From positions 23,190 to 87,189 of the forward strand of contig JAHQIW010000666.1 in assembly GCA_019055375.1 (NCBI GenBank): 64,000 nucleotides of DNA, given 5' to 3'. The position numbers and the translations under genes are program-made. Within the stretch, counting starts at the first letter, position 1; the number at the start of each line of letters is the position of its first letter. Origin of the DNA: Parelaphostrongylus tenuis. Lineage: Eukaryota > Nematoda > Chromadorea > Rhabditida > Metastrongylidae. Below, piece by piece: positions 20,795-33,684 of the stretch. Under the pieces are notes generated by a model. It did no database searches, was not told where the DNA came from, and saw only the letters and a program-made list of their open reading frames with translations.

Positions 20795-22765
20795 AAAATA
20801 AGATTGAGTTTCAAATTTTCGGCAGGTTGTTTACTAGATATTCGACAAGGCGACGGCCGTGGCAGAGACGTGGCAAGGCGGGGCGAAGCGGAACTCGAAA
20901 TATTGCTGTTCAATTGGGAATTTTTCCACCGCTTTGAAAGACACTGAAGATAAAGCGATTGATCAAGATACTGCGAGAATTTCTCTACACATTGATATGC
21001 TTATCGGGATCTGGATGCTTCACTGTTGTGTAGAGGCGTTTTGAAAAACCGACGTCGTGCGGCCGTAGCCTCAAGTCTCGGCTTTCCAGCGGTCCCTAAA
21101 ACTTCTATGAAGTTCCTTCATCAATCACTTTGAAGGAGCGCCACAGTGATTGCTGCACCGTACGTCGAGTGAAAAATTAATCGTTGAGTACTCTATATAA
21201 AGATAGATCGCCGAGCTGACTGAACTCAAAAGCTCCGTGCAACTTGCGAGGCTGTAAGACCGAACTACGTGTCTACCACTGTATAGGTGCCCATAACAGA
21301 CCTCATGAAAGGCTCAAAATGCATTGTCAGATTATATATGAAATGCTGGTAAGCTCAGCTATCGTCAATCAATTTTGAAGTCTTTTCTTTGAAACACAAA
21401 GTCGAGTGACACATATGAAGTATGTTGTGCGATCACACACAACTACTTACACACTCTAATCGGTATGGAATGCATGTCAAGTGCAAAACTTTATCTTCCT
21501 TTAGGCACTACAAGCACTAAGAATTTTAACCAACGAAAAAACTGTAATCAGCGAGATTTAAGCTTTTGAATGATATCAAAAATCTAGAGATACTTTTCTT
21601 CATTATGATTATGACAGATGGCAGCGAAAAACGCACCGAGCGTAAAATATAATTTTCTTTTTTACTGCTGCATTCCAATAAAATGTCCTTTTAAGAATTG
21701 AATTGCGACATTAAAATTGTCGAGATTTTAGAAATCGAATGATTTATGAAACATGTTAGTATTCTTATGAAAATGCACTTGAACAAAGATGTATGATTAG
21801 TTGAAGGTTGCAATAAGTGTATAAATTCACTTTATGCTGACAATATTGTGAAATTCATCTTCAAACAAAATTGCAAATGCAAACACCTTTTTCCTTAGAC
21901 CTAGAAAAATTTAGTGATATATGATGAACAGCGGCGCGATGCACGCTCATAATGAGATCGTTCTCAGCTTGAAAATTTGATCTTGAAGTAAGCACAACTG
22001 AATGGTCCGATTACCGTGGACGTAAGAATTAGCAACAATTGAAAAGCGGAACATGCTATTGTGAACTTGCGGAATATCAGTAATGTTGTGGAAGATGAAG
22101 GAATTTGGTTTGTAGCATTACCGCTTTTTTACAATCACAACAACTTCTCGTTGACCTATTCTTAAAAGAGCCGCTGCCAAAAATCAAACGAAAACTAACA
22201 GCTAAGCGAGAGGCAAGAAGTTCGAGCAGCTAAATAAACTCCACCTTGATCATCAGAAATCTTGAAATATGAAAGCTCTAGCATGATATTCCGATATCTT
22301 CGACAAATATCTCTGACGTTTTCTCACCGGGAAATCTGCGAATATGGAATATCACGAAAATTTGAAATGATGAGATGAAGTGTGTGTACTTCTGCTGGGA
22401 TCAGATGCTACACTTAAGTATTCAAATAGTGGTAGCCTAACCATTGAACACTAAGCAAATAAATAGCCATATTTGCCAAAAGCCTAAGAGTGGAACCAAA
22501 CATTAAAGAAAATTTGAAAGCGAACAACAATGTTCTTTTCATGGTGCAATACACCGAATGTCAGTCCACTGATTCAAAGCAATACTCGTTTGGCAGTAAA
22601 ACTACTCAAAATTCACCTGTCATCAGCTCAAACTCAAGACCTAAAATGACACAGATGAGGAATGCATATCGACTCAGTTTCATCCAATTCATTGAATTTT
22701 ATCAGTGGTGGTTGATGATCGAGATCACCGCGAAACAAGGTGTTGGATTATCCCTTGTTTAATAC
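20795..22765. other. No recognisable gene
   Basis: AT-rich, no supportable exon or repeat recognised. Confidence 0.4.
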
Positions 22766-22769
22766 TACC

Positions 22770-23015
22770 TTTCAATAAATCATATGAACGCCTGCGAATG
22801 CCTTAGCTTGATTAACTTCAAGATCGTCTCGACCAACATTCGACGTCATTGATAAAGAAGACGTGATCCTCGAACAGTAGCCGAAGCAACGCGTGAGATA
22901 TCTGAAGACCTTTGGAGTGATAATGCGAGGAAACGAATCAAATGTAAAGAAGTACTGGGATTTGCACAGTAGATGTGACGATAGGTCCTGTAAAAAATGG
23001 AGAAAAATATCACAC
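22770..23015 (+). repeat. SINE family B copy B3
   Basis: Shows GTCTCGACCAACATTCGACG, AAGAAGACGTGATCCTCGAA, GCGAGGAAACGAATCAAATG and TTGCACAGTAGATGTGACG, in the order seen in B8, B11 and B13. The tRNA-like head is decayed. Confidence 0.75.
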
Positions 23016-23119
23016 CCGAACAAATTCAACTATGTGATGGCAATGAAAGACATTCGCGAACCAGTTATCCCGTTTTGTCAAATTAACTCATATTTCATAA
23101 TAGGATTTTCAAGTTTTTC

Positions 23120-23415
23120 TTTCGCGTGTGACGCAGTGATGAGAGAGGCTTTGCGTCTCACACGTGGTCGGTGGTTCGGTCTCGAGATTAGAACTCATCA
23201 GGCTTCCCATTTCTTCGGGATCGATGACTATGAAACCAGACATGTCTGGAGGATAAGCAACAGTGACCTCATGCAACGATAGACTACCATGAATCATATG
23301 AACCATAGTAACGGCCCAATTTGCATTCAATCACTTTAAACGCAGCTAAAATTGAAGAAGAATGCATGGCTCATATCTCAGGCATATCAACACCGAGAGT
23401 TTTATCTTTTTAGCT
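23120..23415 (+). repeat. SINE family A copy A3
   Basis: Head TGACGCAGTGATGAGAGAGG, B box GGTGGTTCGGTCTCG, middle CAGACATGTCTGGAGGATAA, and tail CACCGAGAGTTTTATCTTTT. The 129-codon frame at 22893-23282 runs through B3 into A3 and is a repeat artefact. Confidence 0.8.
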
Positions 23416-23642
23416 TCTATAGCTCTTCCTTATCCTTGTCATGTACATCAAAATCTCCCTCTGCTCGCCTTTTACTTTCTTTCTTCCACATCCCAGTCGC
23501 ACCTATGCTTCGAACATCCTTCACCTAATTTTGTTGAGCGCTTTCTGGATATTTGTAAAACAGTCTGCATCTACGTCGTAATCGTTTCTTCGTATCATCT
23601 CTGCCACATTACGACTTTGGAAAAGAGCCGCTCATCATAAAC

Positions 23643-24222
23643 CTAGGGTTTGAAAGAAAGTGCTGGGGCACTTCAATGATTAGGAGATAACTCCCATGCG
23701 TATCATGGGAATGTTACAGTTTCTTATGTGGAATTTTTCCACTGAAGGTCTAGTTACTATTCGTCTTTATTTCACTTTGTTGTAAGCCTCCGCCATCCAA
23801 GGATACGGTCGAAGTCCGTATTTTAATGCGTCATTAGTGAAAAGATAACTTTTCACGGCGAGCTGCAGTCGATGAAATCAACGAAATTCAAGGGAAAAGA
23901 CACAGCAAGTAAGGTTGCCGCTGGATGCTGGTTTCCACTCTTCTCAATGCCGGAGATCTTGACCTCGAAGATAAGCCTCGTTTAGGACGTCCGATCTGAA
24001 TCGTTCGATGAAGTCAAAGAAGTATGTCAAGAGTTCACTGATTCAAAGTTGAAAAATGTTACCTCGATCAGATCCGAAACTTGGAGGACAAATGGCAGAA
24101 AGTCTAGAAAACGATGGCTTTTATTTTGAAAAGCAATTACTCTTGGTTTTGCTTGGAATTCACGCATAAATTTTCAGTTTTTTTAAAGTGCTTCAGAATT
24201 TTCTCTCCAACCTAATAAAAAC
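23643..24222 (+). mobile_element. Internally deleted mariner element
   Basis: The ends are diverged inverted repeats, left AGGGTTTGAAAGAAAGTGCT and right (reverse complement) AGGTTGGAGAGAAAATTCTG, both next to TA. Inside, about 23890-23997, frames give VDEINEI, GKDTAS, WF and NAGDLDLEDKPRLGRPI, the N-terminal DNA-binding region and linker. At about 24055-24130 they give YLDQIRNLEDKWQKV then NDGFYFEK, the extreme C-terminus. The catalytic core is missing. Confidence 0.85.
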
Positions 24223-24511
24223 ATAAGACCGAAATCCTCTTTTGTTAATGTCGGTGCCCAGATTCATTCGTTTAATGTATTTCAAAACCCAAGTTCAGAA
24301 TAAATTGTAACGACGGATGTCTTGTGATCCATACGTGATCTCGCGAGATCGACTTTTTGGCTTAGACCAGGCACACTACTCGCTCATGTAAGACTGTCTC
24401 ACTGGTCTCCAATACTCACTGGAGGACTTCAGAACAACAAAACGGTGAGTGTTTAAAAAGGATACTTATTATGCGACTGACCTTTTAGGTATTAAATTTT
24501 GTCTGCTTGAC

Positions 24512-24603
24512 TTATGGAAGTGCTTGATTAAGGCGATCGTGGATCAGTTCGTCTTTTCCAGTCTTTAAAAATGGCAAAACCGCCGAGACGACAGCAAGTG
24601 TTG
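24512..24603 (+). repeat. Ribozyme-like repeat module, copy a
   Basis: Aligns with 40588-40680 and 54588-54680: TATGGAAGTGCTTG, a spacer, CTTTTCCAGTCTTTAAA, then GGCAAAACCGCC and GAGACGACAGC. The CTGAAGA part of the core is degraded here (CTTTAAAA). Confidence 0.6.
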
Positions 24604-24756
24604 TACTGAAAAAATTTCAACAAACCCGTTTATGCTCATCAAGAAATAGCGAATTACTTGACGAATGTCCAGATTAATAGTTAGACGGTTTCAAAAGTAT
24701 TCAATATGCAGTCGTAGTCTCCACTCAACGGCCTGTTTTTCATTGATAATTAATGG

Positions 24757-25061
24757 TGAGAGCGCAGGCGGCGCAGTGGTTAGAGGTGCTCTGCGTCGCA
24801 CACGCGGTAAGTGGTTCGATCTCGCGCTCATGGCTCACCAAGCCATCCATCCCTCCGGGGTCGGTAAATTGGTACAAGACTTGTCTCAGACTTGTCTGGG
24901 AGGATTAGCAGCAGTGACTCAGTTGAGCGGGAGACCACCGCGAGTCATTGTAAAGGCCAGATATGCATTCAATCACCTCAAAGGAAGTTAGGAATTGATG
25001 ACGAATGCATGGCGCATCCCTCAGGAATTGATTAACGCCGAGAGCTTTATCCTTTAGGGCT
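24757..25061 (+). repeat. SINE family A copy A4 (best + strand copy)
   Basis: A tRNA-like head with A box CGGCGCAGTGGTTAGAGG and B box GTGGTTCGATCTCG, about 45 bp apart, gives an internal RNA polymerase III promoter. The body has CCATCCCTCCGGGGTCGG, GACTTGTCTGGGAGGA and ATGCATTCAATCACCTCAAA. The tail is AACGCCGAGAGCTTTATCC. It is about 305 bp and non-coding; the frame at 24665-24991 is a shadow. Confidence 0.88.
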
Positions 25062-25129
25062 TTGATCAATGGTGATGATGGGAATAGTGCATTGGACAAT
25101 GCAGGCTGTCGCAAAGCAAGATGTCGGCT

Positions 25130-25380
25130 TAAACCATCATCCAGAAGCTGCCCTGTAATCACGTAGAAAAATCTCAAGCTTGGTTCTTCTCAAGAATGCA
25201 AGGAAATTCGACGCGAAAAGACATTCATGAAGAAGACGAAAGCTTCAAGCGTCAGTTGAAGCGACACGCGAATTGTTTGAGTAGCTTTGGAACAGTCATT
25301 GCTAGAAAGCGAATCGAATGTAAGAAGTGCTGAGATCCGCACAATAGATGTGATGACGGGTCATGAAAAAAAATTCATGA
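25130..25380 (+). repeat. SINE family B copy B4
   Basis: GACATTCATGAAGAAGACG, GTTGAAGCGACACGCGAATT, AAAGCGAATCGAATGTAAG and ATCCGCACAATAGATGTGAT are the family tail in order. The head is not clear. Confidence 0.75.
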
Positions 25381-25384
25381 TGAA

Positions 25385-26585
25385 CTATCCTGACGAATCA
25401 TTGCAGTTCTTTCCTTACGTCACCCGATATCACATGTGTGACACAGTGCGGTTTCCGACACTTGTTTCATTCGATGAAATTCCTTTCATAAATCATTCAG
25501 AAAGCCTTCGAGCCTTTTCCCATTGTGGTTTCGCTCCTACACAATGACTTTACTTTTCCGTCACCAATATTGTTGAACGCTGATAGACTTGTTTGTTGGG
25601 AAAGTCAAGGGTTGAGCCAAGCTCTGGCTACATTGAGTCGTCCACCTAATAAACCTAATCACTACTACGGCTCTCACGTCTCCTACCCTTCCAAATCGGC
25701 AGATTGGCACCTGAGTTATACTAGAGAATAGAATCACTAACTAGGTACATCGATCGACCCCGTATGTCATTTTATAGATGTGTCACCTTTACGACGAATG
25801 AAGGAAGGCTATGTTTGACGCGTCGCTCATCATTGATCAGCGCCGAACGCTTCGTCATCATCATTCATCCCTTTGAGACCCAAAATTGTGAATCTTAACT
25901 TTTAGGGCTTAGGTTTCTAAATAATTTTGATTTTAATGCTTCAAAAGTCTTCCAAGATATATATGCTTTGGGATAATTTGAGTTATTTTTGTTCATATAC
26001 TGTCATTTCCAATATTTTGTGCCCCTTATCACTGTTAACATCGTAGTGATATCACTACTTAGAAATTTCGACATTTATCTTAAATCACTGGGGAAGACTC
26101 CTTCTGGAGAAGGCAAAGTTTTTTCACTCACTTTTGAATTTCATCACACTACTTTTTATCCCATCAATTTTGCTTCCGAAATCGCTGCGGCCTCTAAAAC
26201 AGTGACCGTTTGAAACATGAATGAACAATCAAAAGTTATTGCAGGTACAGAAGAGGAGCAGAGAGATTTTTTGACCCTAAGAGAAACTTTTGATTAGACA
26301 ACGAAAGCAGACTACTTTTTCTATTCTCAAAAGGAAATTCTAAATTACGATATCTTGAGAAAACTGATAAGATCAAGTTTGTGCTTCTTTTTTTCTTATG
26401 ACCCCGAAAGAGGATCATAATACTTTTCCTAATACACAATTTATGATTTGTAATACTATTGAAAACCTCCGAACTGACCTTCACGCTGTAATCAGGACTG
26501 CCCGATAGAAAAATCTCTCCCTCATTTTGAAAACCGTGGAGCACTTTCATTGATTATTACCCTAATTATCAGAAATAATGTTGTA
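25385..26585. other. No recognisable gene; possible SINE A scrap near 25795-25860
   Basis: TTTACGACGAATGAAGG and TTGATCAGCGCCGAACGCTT resemble the SINE A tail. Otherwise AT-rich, with unrecognised short frames (for example - strand 26236-26550). Confidence 0.35.
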
Positions 26586-26593
26586 ACCTTGAA

Positions 26594-26616
26594 CCTAACC
26601 TAGCCTAACCTAACCT
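26594..26616 (+). repeat. Interstitial telomere-like (CCTAA)n run
   Basis: A short run of CCTAA units with one GCCTAA. Nematode telomeres are TTAGGC (GCCTAA on the other strand), so this is only partly telomere-like. Confidence 0.5.
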
Positions 26617-26739
26617 TATATTGCATTCACAGATATATGTGACGAGAAAAGGTAAGCACTGGTTTTTGTTTCCACCAGGAGCTGTTTCCCTTCATGAATG
26701 TGTTTACTGGACATATCTAATTAGTGAAATTCAAGGAAT

Positions 26740-26929
26740 TGATAAGGATATTACATGTTTTGAGCCGATAGGTCTAGTGCTATATAGGCGCCTATTTCGT
26801 CCTATTGGGACTCATCAGTCGCACCCTCCCTCGATTCCGTCGATCCCTTGAGGTGAAATAATCCTCTAAAGCAATTGAAGCTGAGTAAAAACTAGACCTA
26901 TCGGCTCAAAACATGTAATATCCTTATCA
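26740..26929. repeat. Palindrome with perfect 39-bp arms
   Basis: Left arm 26740-26778 (contains GATATTACATGTTTTGAGCC) and right arm 26891-26929 (contains GGCTCAAAACATGTAATATC) are exact reverse complements. The loop is 112 bp. Confidence 0.92.
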
Positions 26930-26949
26930 GATTAAATCATTTTGAGCGG

Positions 26950-27585
26950 GTCTGTAAAAAAGCGGTCGATAGCAGAGGTCAAGGAATTGAAACAAAAATA
27001 TCTTATTATTGACGAATTTCTTCATCGCTGTAGAAAGTCGATGCTCAGATCTCCGTGAATAAAGACTGCTTGATGAACAGTGAAAGATCTGAAACAGAAA
27101 CTATGTTGGAAGTTGCGTCAATTTCAGTTCTAAAGCAAAAAAATGCAAAAACAGGTTATGTCGAGCATGACACGTTTCCAGCGCTTATGAAGATCCACTG
27201 CTACATTGTGTCGATTAAATCTGTTACGCTGACTAAAGTGGTGTTTTCGGCCAAAAAAATCGTGTTTTATTTTTGCTTTCTTTACTTACATTACTTAACA
27301 TAAAGTGGTGTGCTGTTTAACAGTACTTTCGGTCCATTTTTCTCCTCACACCCGCTTTCCACGATGTTCTTCAAAACTTCACATGTGAATTCGAGAGCTG
27401 CCTGGAGATTTTTGATCATCTTTATGGAAGTTGTTGAGTGCTACTCGAGTCAGTTCTCAATCTCGAATTAGCCGGTGACATAGGTCCTTACCGCAGACAG
27501 CCACTGATCTTCGTGGATTAAAGAGAAGGTTTTTCAGGCAAATTTGCCACTTCCGCAAGATTTGGAAGCTTCGTTCGCCCGGATA
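26950..27585. other. No recognisable gene
   Basis: An 82-codon frame at 27055-27303 has no recognisable domain. Nothing else is supportable. Confidence 0.35.
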
Positions 27586-27589
27586 GGAT

Positions 27590-27835
27590 GGTCGAACCGG
27601 TGATCGAGCCGCATCATTCATTGACACCTTCTAGTCTTGCTCAACTCACACTCAACATAGTTCATAAATTTAGATTCTAGAGATTGCAAGGAGACTCGCT
27701 CAACTGCTATTTTGCGACGTTCAAGAGGAAGACGAGTAAAACGAATTGAACGCTAGAAGTAGTGGGATATGCGCAATGAAAAACAACAGTGTAAAGACGG
27801 ATCAATAAAATGTCTAAAAAAATTTAGTGGACTCA
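27590..27835 (+). repeat. SINE family B copy B5
   Basis: GTCGAACCGGTGATCGAGCC is a B-box-like start. Then GAGACTCGCTCAACTGCTAT, GTTCAAGAGGAAGACGAG and GTAAAGACGGATCAATAAAA closely follow B1. Confidence 0.7.
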
Positions 27836-28424
27836 TTATGATTCATCTGCGATACCCTATCTTAGTTATAAGCAGACTGTAGTTTTATGCCTCAAAAAAC
27901 AATTTGTTGTTATCAAGTAATCAGCCGACTGTTAATCAATGGTTGAATTCTGAATAGAATGATTCACTGCGGATTCAACTGGAATGATTCACTTATGTAG
28001 GTTTCATAAAGCGAATTTCACACTCCCCGCGTTATTTCGTTTTTTTTTCTCTCTTTATTTTGATCGTTCAAATCGATTCTAACCGGAAAATCTTTTGGTA
28101 CAAAAAACGAATCATTCTCACCATAAAAATTTCAGAGTGGCTATTGGGTTGACTACATCGTTTCAATCTTGGTCCATAGCGCAGCCGTAAAGCCGTTACT
28201 CTAAGCCACCCTATGGACTCTTTATCAGGCCGACGTTCATCTCATTCCCACAAACCTATAGTGCTGTACTCTAAATTAGTCTCTGGGGTACAATGATCTC
28301 ATTTTCAATTAACTCTATCTTCCATGTCATTCTCTCTCCTACTCTTCGTTCCAGTTACTAAATCTTCTAACTATTTGCCATTAATCTGAAATTTTCCATA
28401 TTTTTTGTTAGTCATACACTTTAG

Positions 28425-28735
28425 GGAGCTGTGACCGGGTGGTTGGTGATGCATATTATCGGAAAGCGATATGCAGATTCGACCATCTCTCTGAATATTT
28501 TTTTGTAACCAATTAACGAATACATTGCGAAACGTCCTAACTCGGGTTCCTCCGTGATTGCAAGGGGATTTACACAACCAGCATTCTACGGCATTCACGA
28601 AGAAGACAGAATCACCATGTAGCAGTCGAATTAACCTTCCAGACGATTAGTGCGAGGAAATGAATCGAATGCTGGAAGTGCTGGTATCCGCCTAATAAAT
28701 GTAATGACGGATCGTGTAAGATAAATATAATGAAA
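28425..28735 (+). repeat. SINE family B copy B6, with a different tRNA-like head
   Basis: Head TGTGACCGGGTGGTTGGTGA and B-box-like GCAGATTCGACCATC, then ACCAGCATTCTACGGCATTC, GCGAGGAAATGAATCGAATG and GTAATGACGGATCGTGTAAG. Here the first part of the body is short. Confidence 0.75.
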
Positions 28736-28739
28736 TATA

Positions 28740-31700
28740 GTAGTTATACATATTATTACTTGATAGCGCATTTGTGTGAAACACTTTTGTACAAATTAGC
28801 TAATGATATGTCTTCACAGTGTTTTTTCCTAATCCGCTAAAACAAAAAAATTTTTTCGTAAACTTGTGGATTTCAGATTTTTCCGAAAAAGATCAATTAA
28901 GAAGCTAAGGAGAATTCTTAGCAAACGTAGTTCGCTCTTTTTTCTCATTTGACAGCGAAACTGCCCAAATCACTTTTTTGAACTCATCCCTGGACTAAAA
29001 GTGCTGATTAGTCTACAGCTTCTTTCGAAGCAGAAAAAAGGTCATATCAAGCCGAACCTATAGGAAAAAAGAGCCTCTCCATTGAATTGACGTCGTAATT
29101 CATTGTAAGAGACAAATTTACATTTATTACTTCGGCAAGTTAATAAATGGAACACGATCCTTGCGACTCTTTCCAGTGAAATTAATTGACGTTGTCGCCT
29201 TTACTCTTTGACTCTTATTGTGTTATTGCGTTTTAGTCTGCCCGTTTTTCGGAAGAATAAAATCTGACAGAAACTTTGTTTGACCAAACAAAAAAATGAT
29301 ATGCGGTCTCTTCATATTCAAAACAAATGTCTGTTATCAAATTCTGACGAGCAGCGGGGATTTGATTTCCTCAACAGAGCCTACAAAGCTAAAAATAAAT
29401 AACAAAAGTCCATCCAGCAAAAGCACGCTTTTACTCCAAAGGAACTCGAGCATTCGCAGTACTTTCTTACTAGAAAGCTAAAGGGCTCCGTAATGTGAAT
29501 ATATTATCCTAGTGATCGAAACCCAGACCTAGTGCTAATTCCAAAACTCAACGTAATTTTGAGCGACTTTGAAACGTTATTGCTGGGAATTTTTGAGATT
29601 TGAATGACACCAAAGAAAGGACGCAAAATGTTCAAATAACACCCAGCGTAGTGGGAAGCAGTCAGCTCACAAAAGAAAAACCTTCCATTTTTCTTTGATT
29701 GACTATCGTTCGCAATCGTCTTGAGTTATTGTGTCTCGTTGAGTAACAGTTTGATCATCGACCTCGGCCGGGTCAGTCGAGATACTTTAGTTCAAACAGC
29801 AGAAACTAGTTGTATCGATTGTGCGAATGATCGATTGTTCCTGGCATCGCTCAGTGGATCTGTATCGATCGGTTCACACTCTATACGATAATCCAGATGG
29901 TGATTTGACGATATGAGCGATGACTGTGGTCGTAGTGGCGCTTGATGACGATCGGTGCCATTCGGCGCGTAAATTTTCGATGCTTTGACTCAGCTCGCTG
30001 CTGAATGTTTCACTACGACGTTGTAGTCACCGCTTATCCCAGTTTTCTCGGGCATTCTGGTTATGAAAACATAAATCTTTACTTTTTTCCCCATATTCTG
30101 GTTGTTCATGCATCCTTCTAGCAGATACGTTGTTCTATGTTTCACACGCGTGCTAGCTAGCATCCCAATGACTTTATCTCTGTACTTCTATCCGTTCTGA
30201 TTTAATGCTCTTCAACAGTCCCAAGTACGAAGTACGCTAGCGTAAGTTCGGAGAGGCTCTGAAAATTGTTGTTGGTAAATAAATTTCCTTCCAAAGTTTT
30301 CTATTCGCGGTTTCAAGAACGATAGAAGATTTTCATTCCTGGGTATTGGAACGTTTTTTGATAAGGTTGATGCAAATATGATCATTTTAAAACAGGCTTA
30401 GCCGTCTAACTTTAGAATGACGTAATTAACGTGCTGTGCCCGACGTGGACGAGGTTTCTCTTCTAAGTAATATGTGGCCTGATATTGAATCTCTATGAAG
30501 CAGAAAAAATGACCTTTCCTAGACTCATTTCGCATTTTCCATTTACTTTACATTTTCTTCCTTGTCTTCATCTACATAGTGCTTCCACAATACCCATAGG
30601 CTTTCAACTGAAAATTCCAGCTGTCTGTTTTCTTATATGTTCTCATAGAATCGCTGATGAAACTATTTAGGTATTGTAATTACGCAAAAATATGCAAGAA
30701 TTTTTCATCATACCGCTTCTATAGCAGTGCCATTATGTCATAAGCATACATCCAAGGATGCTGAGCGATATGCACTAACTCCTGGCAAAGTTTTTATGTA
30801 GGAATAGATAATAAAACAATAAGTTCTAGCTCTTTTTTCTTTACGTTACCCTATCTCCCCAAACTTTGGCATACTGTTAAACGTCATAGGTAAAATGTTA
30901 ACTAAATTCCGTTGCTTTTTCCGCTGGAATTCCGAGTACTTGTCACATCACGAAATTGAATTATTCAACTCTTTCGTAGAGAAGAGCAATATGAGCTTAT
31001 AGAAAATTTTTCATAACATTGTTAGCGAATCGATAAAAGCACCTATGTGTGAATATTTGCGGAAAAATTCATCATTTTGTATGCAATGAAATCAATCGTT
31101 TCCTATCATTCTGTTCCTGAACTGAACCCACTTCTGTGTTTTCACTTTTGTCGACCTTCTCACATTACTCCACTCTGCGTCGTTCTTTCTTTCTCTCTCT
31201 TTCACTATAGGTAGTGTTTTTCCACATTCCTACAATATGATCCTTTTCAATTTTCTTTTCGTATCATCTCCAGTCAAATGCAGGAAAAACTTTTTCCTAC
31301 TGCAATTTGTTCATTGTCAGGAAATCAGTACAATTTTCAGGTGTTTGGGACGCATCTTTCAACTAGCCTCCATTCCATACTTTTTCACATTCATTCTTTA
31401 CTTTTCTCTAGCTGCACTTCTCTGTATGCCAATTCAGCCAATCATTAGACAGACCTGGGTGGTTGGTTGTTTGCAGAAACCACCGTCGGGTCATCGCGTG
31501 GAATGTTTTCTCTTCTTTATAGCTTTATAGTGGCCCGTCGATATGTGCTACAAACGGTTTGTCCTCAAAATCCCTTACAATTCCTACAGAAAATGTCTAC
31601 TTACACAATCCATTTTACTGATATTTTCAAACTAAACTATAGAACTAATTTTGAAGCACTTAGCCGATGACTAGACTTCCATTGAACATACTAGAATAAA

Positions 31701-33370
31701 AAAATGACCTTATTATGGCGAAGAAAACGTGTCATAAGCTTTTTTGATCTTATTTCTGTGCGATATTTTTATGTGATACTTATTACCTATCTATAAATGG
31801 CGTTCGATACGATATAACGTTAGCGATTACAACAATGACCTTGGCCCTCGCTGCATATGCATTCGTTATTTGGATAGTAGTGTTTTGTAATCCTAGGACA
31901 TTTGAATCCTCATAGAAAATATGCCTAAATATAATCAATCCACCTGCTATTATTCGAAAGCCTACGCTTTGTTATTAATTACCAGTGGGAACTGAAAGCA
32001 TATGAATGTGACCCCTGGTTGCTATGCCACTCGCTGCTGCCGATCTGAAGCGAGCCTAACTTCATGTCCATTTCTACGAGTACTTAACGGGCTATTCCTA
32101 ATTATGTCCATATTTGCTCAGCAATCGAGCCTGACAGCATCTTCATGGGCTACCTATGCTTCATTAAGAGGTAACAAAAACGATTTGACATCCTTACAGC
32201 ACTAGACTGATGGCCTCAATAAGCCTAAGCGGTAGTGAAGAAGACAACAAGAACCGAAATGAAAAATGTCTATTGAGCGACTGTGTAATGCTCGTTACTT
32301 GTTCAAATTAACGCCAGAAGACAGTGACGGTATTGTTATCACCGTCTATTCACACAATCATCCTTCGATTTGTCAACAACCATCACGATCCTAATCTATA
32401 AGAATCATTCAATTGAGTTTCAACGCCGTCAATGATTTCCTAGCTCTGATTGCTTTGTCATCTATGCTCCGACAGCTAGCAACAGTAAAACTGAATTCCG
32501 CGAGATCGAATATTGTTTTATGAATATATCAGATTCGTTAATTAATCGTTCTTAACGATATCGCTGCCTGAGACTTGATTGTGTGAGTCTCACCAACATC
32601 ATCCATAGCAGCTCCAGTTGATTTCTCATCTGCTCCTTGCCGGAAACAAGTGTCAACTGATACTTATTATGTTATTATTCTATAATCTATAGTATTATCG
32701 ACTCTAATCAACGCGACTCGAAGCAAACGTTCATTGATGCAAGGATAAAATCCACCAATCCAGATGTTGGAAAAGACTACTTTTTCGTCATTCTTCGCGT
32801 CCTTTTGACATTTATGCGTAGTTCTTCCACTTCTTTGTCCTCATTTTTAATGATATTCTTAGAATAGCGCAACGATCCGTTCTTTTAGAATCCACTCCTA
32901 CTCTTCTTTCTTCTAAATTCTCATTCTACTTCTTTCGCGCAAATATTCCATGGCAGGAATTCGCTTGCCCCGTAAATCCAGTGAACGTCTTATTAATTTT
33001 TTTCGAATTTCGATTGATCATTATAATTTAAGTCTTTCAAAATCCGACAGAAATCACCCGATTGTGTTGTGGATTTCGATGAGACTAGCGCGATGAGCGA
33101 CCACTGTCTCATTCACACAGACACCCACTCAACGCACTATACGATATACTACGTCTTCGTTATCCCACCAATCCCACTTCATCACATTTGATGACCGAAT
33201 AAATTGATTTTTTCCTCTCATTAAGTGCTTGATGATTACCTTCGTGTTGAACGGAAAACCAGGAAACGTTATAGATTACAGTAGAAGTACTCTAACAGAA
33301 ATTTAAACTACATTAAATCGCTCTAACGGAACCTTTTCCCAAAATATGCATGACTTATGCAAAACTATTC
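28740..33370. other. 4.6 kb without a recognisable gene or repeat
   Basis: AT-rich throughout. A denser block at about 29755-30060 (many CGATC words, such as GTATCGATCGGTTCACAC) and a shorter one at 33060-33180 stand out in composition but read as neither protein nor known RNA. Isolated acceptor-like sites (for example TTCACTATAG near 31210 and AATTTTCAG near 31340) lack partners. Confidence 0.4.
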
Positions 33371-33375
33371 ACTGA

Positions 33376-33681
33376 TAAAGCTAAAATTGAGAAAGCTCTC
33401 GGCGTTGGTCAATCTCTGAGAAATGCGCCATGCATTCGTCCTCAATTTTTAACTTCTTCTGAGGTGACCGAATGCATATCTGACCTCCACAGTGACGCAC
33501 GGTGGCCTCCTTGCTGAACTGAGTCAGTGCTGCTTATCCTCTTAGGCAAGTCTGAGACTAGTCTGGTACCAATTTACCGGGTCCGGAGGAACGGATGGCT
33601 TAGTGAGCGCGACATCGAACGATTGACCTCGTAAACGACTCAGAGCACTTCTAAGTACTGCGCCACATGCGCTCTTCTATT
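33376..33681 (-). repeat. SINE family A copy A5
   Basis: On the - strand: head GCGCAGTACTTAGAAGTGC, B-box-like CGTTCGATGTCGCGCTC, middle CCTCCGGACCCGGTAAATTG, and tail CGCCGAGAGCTTTCTC. It parallels A6 over its full length. Confidence 0.85.
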
Positions 33682-33684
33682 CAT

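Noticed and set aside
22893..23282. 129-codon + strand open frame
   Set aside because: It runs through the tail of SINE B3 and the head of SINE A3. Both are non-coding repeats.
24665..24991. 108-codon open frame
   Set aside because: Most of it is SINE A4. The same peptide pattern appears wherever the SINE occurs.
28190..28245. Short tRNA-like look (CATAGCGCAGCCGTAAAGCC)
   Set aside because: No B box at the right distance and no acceptor stem.
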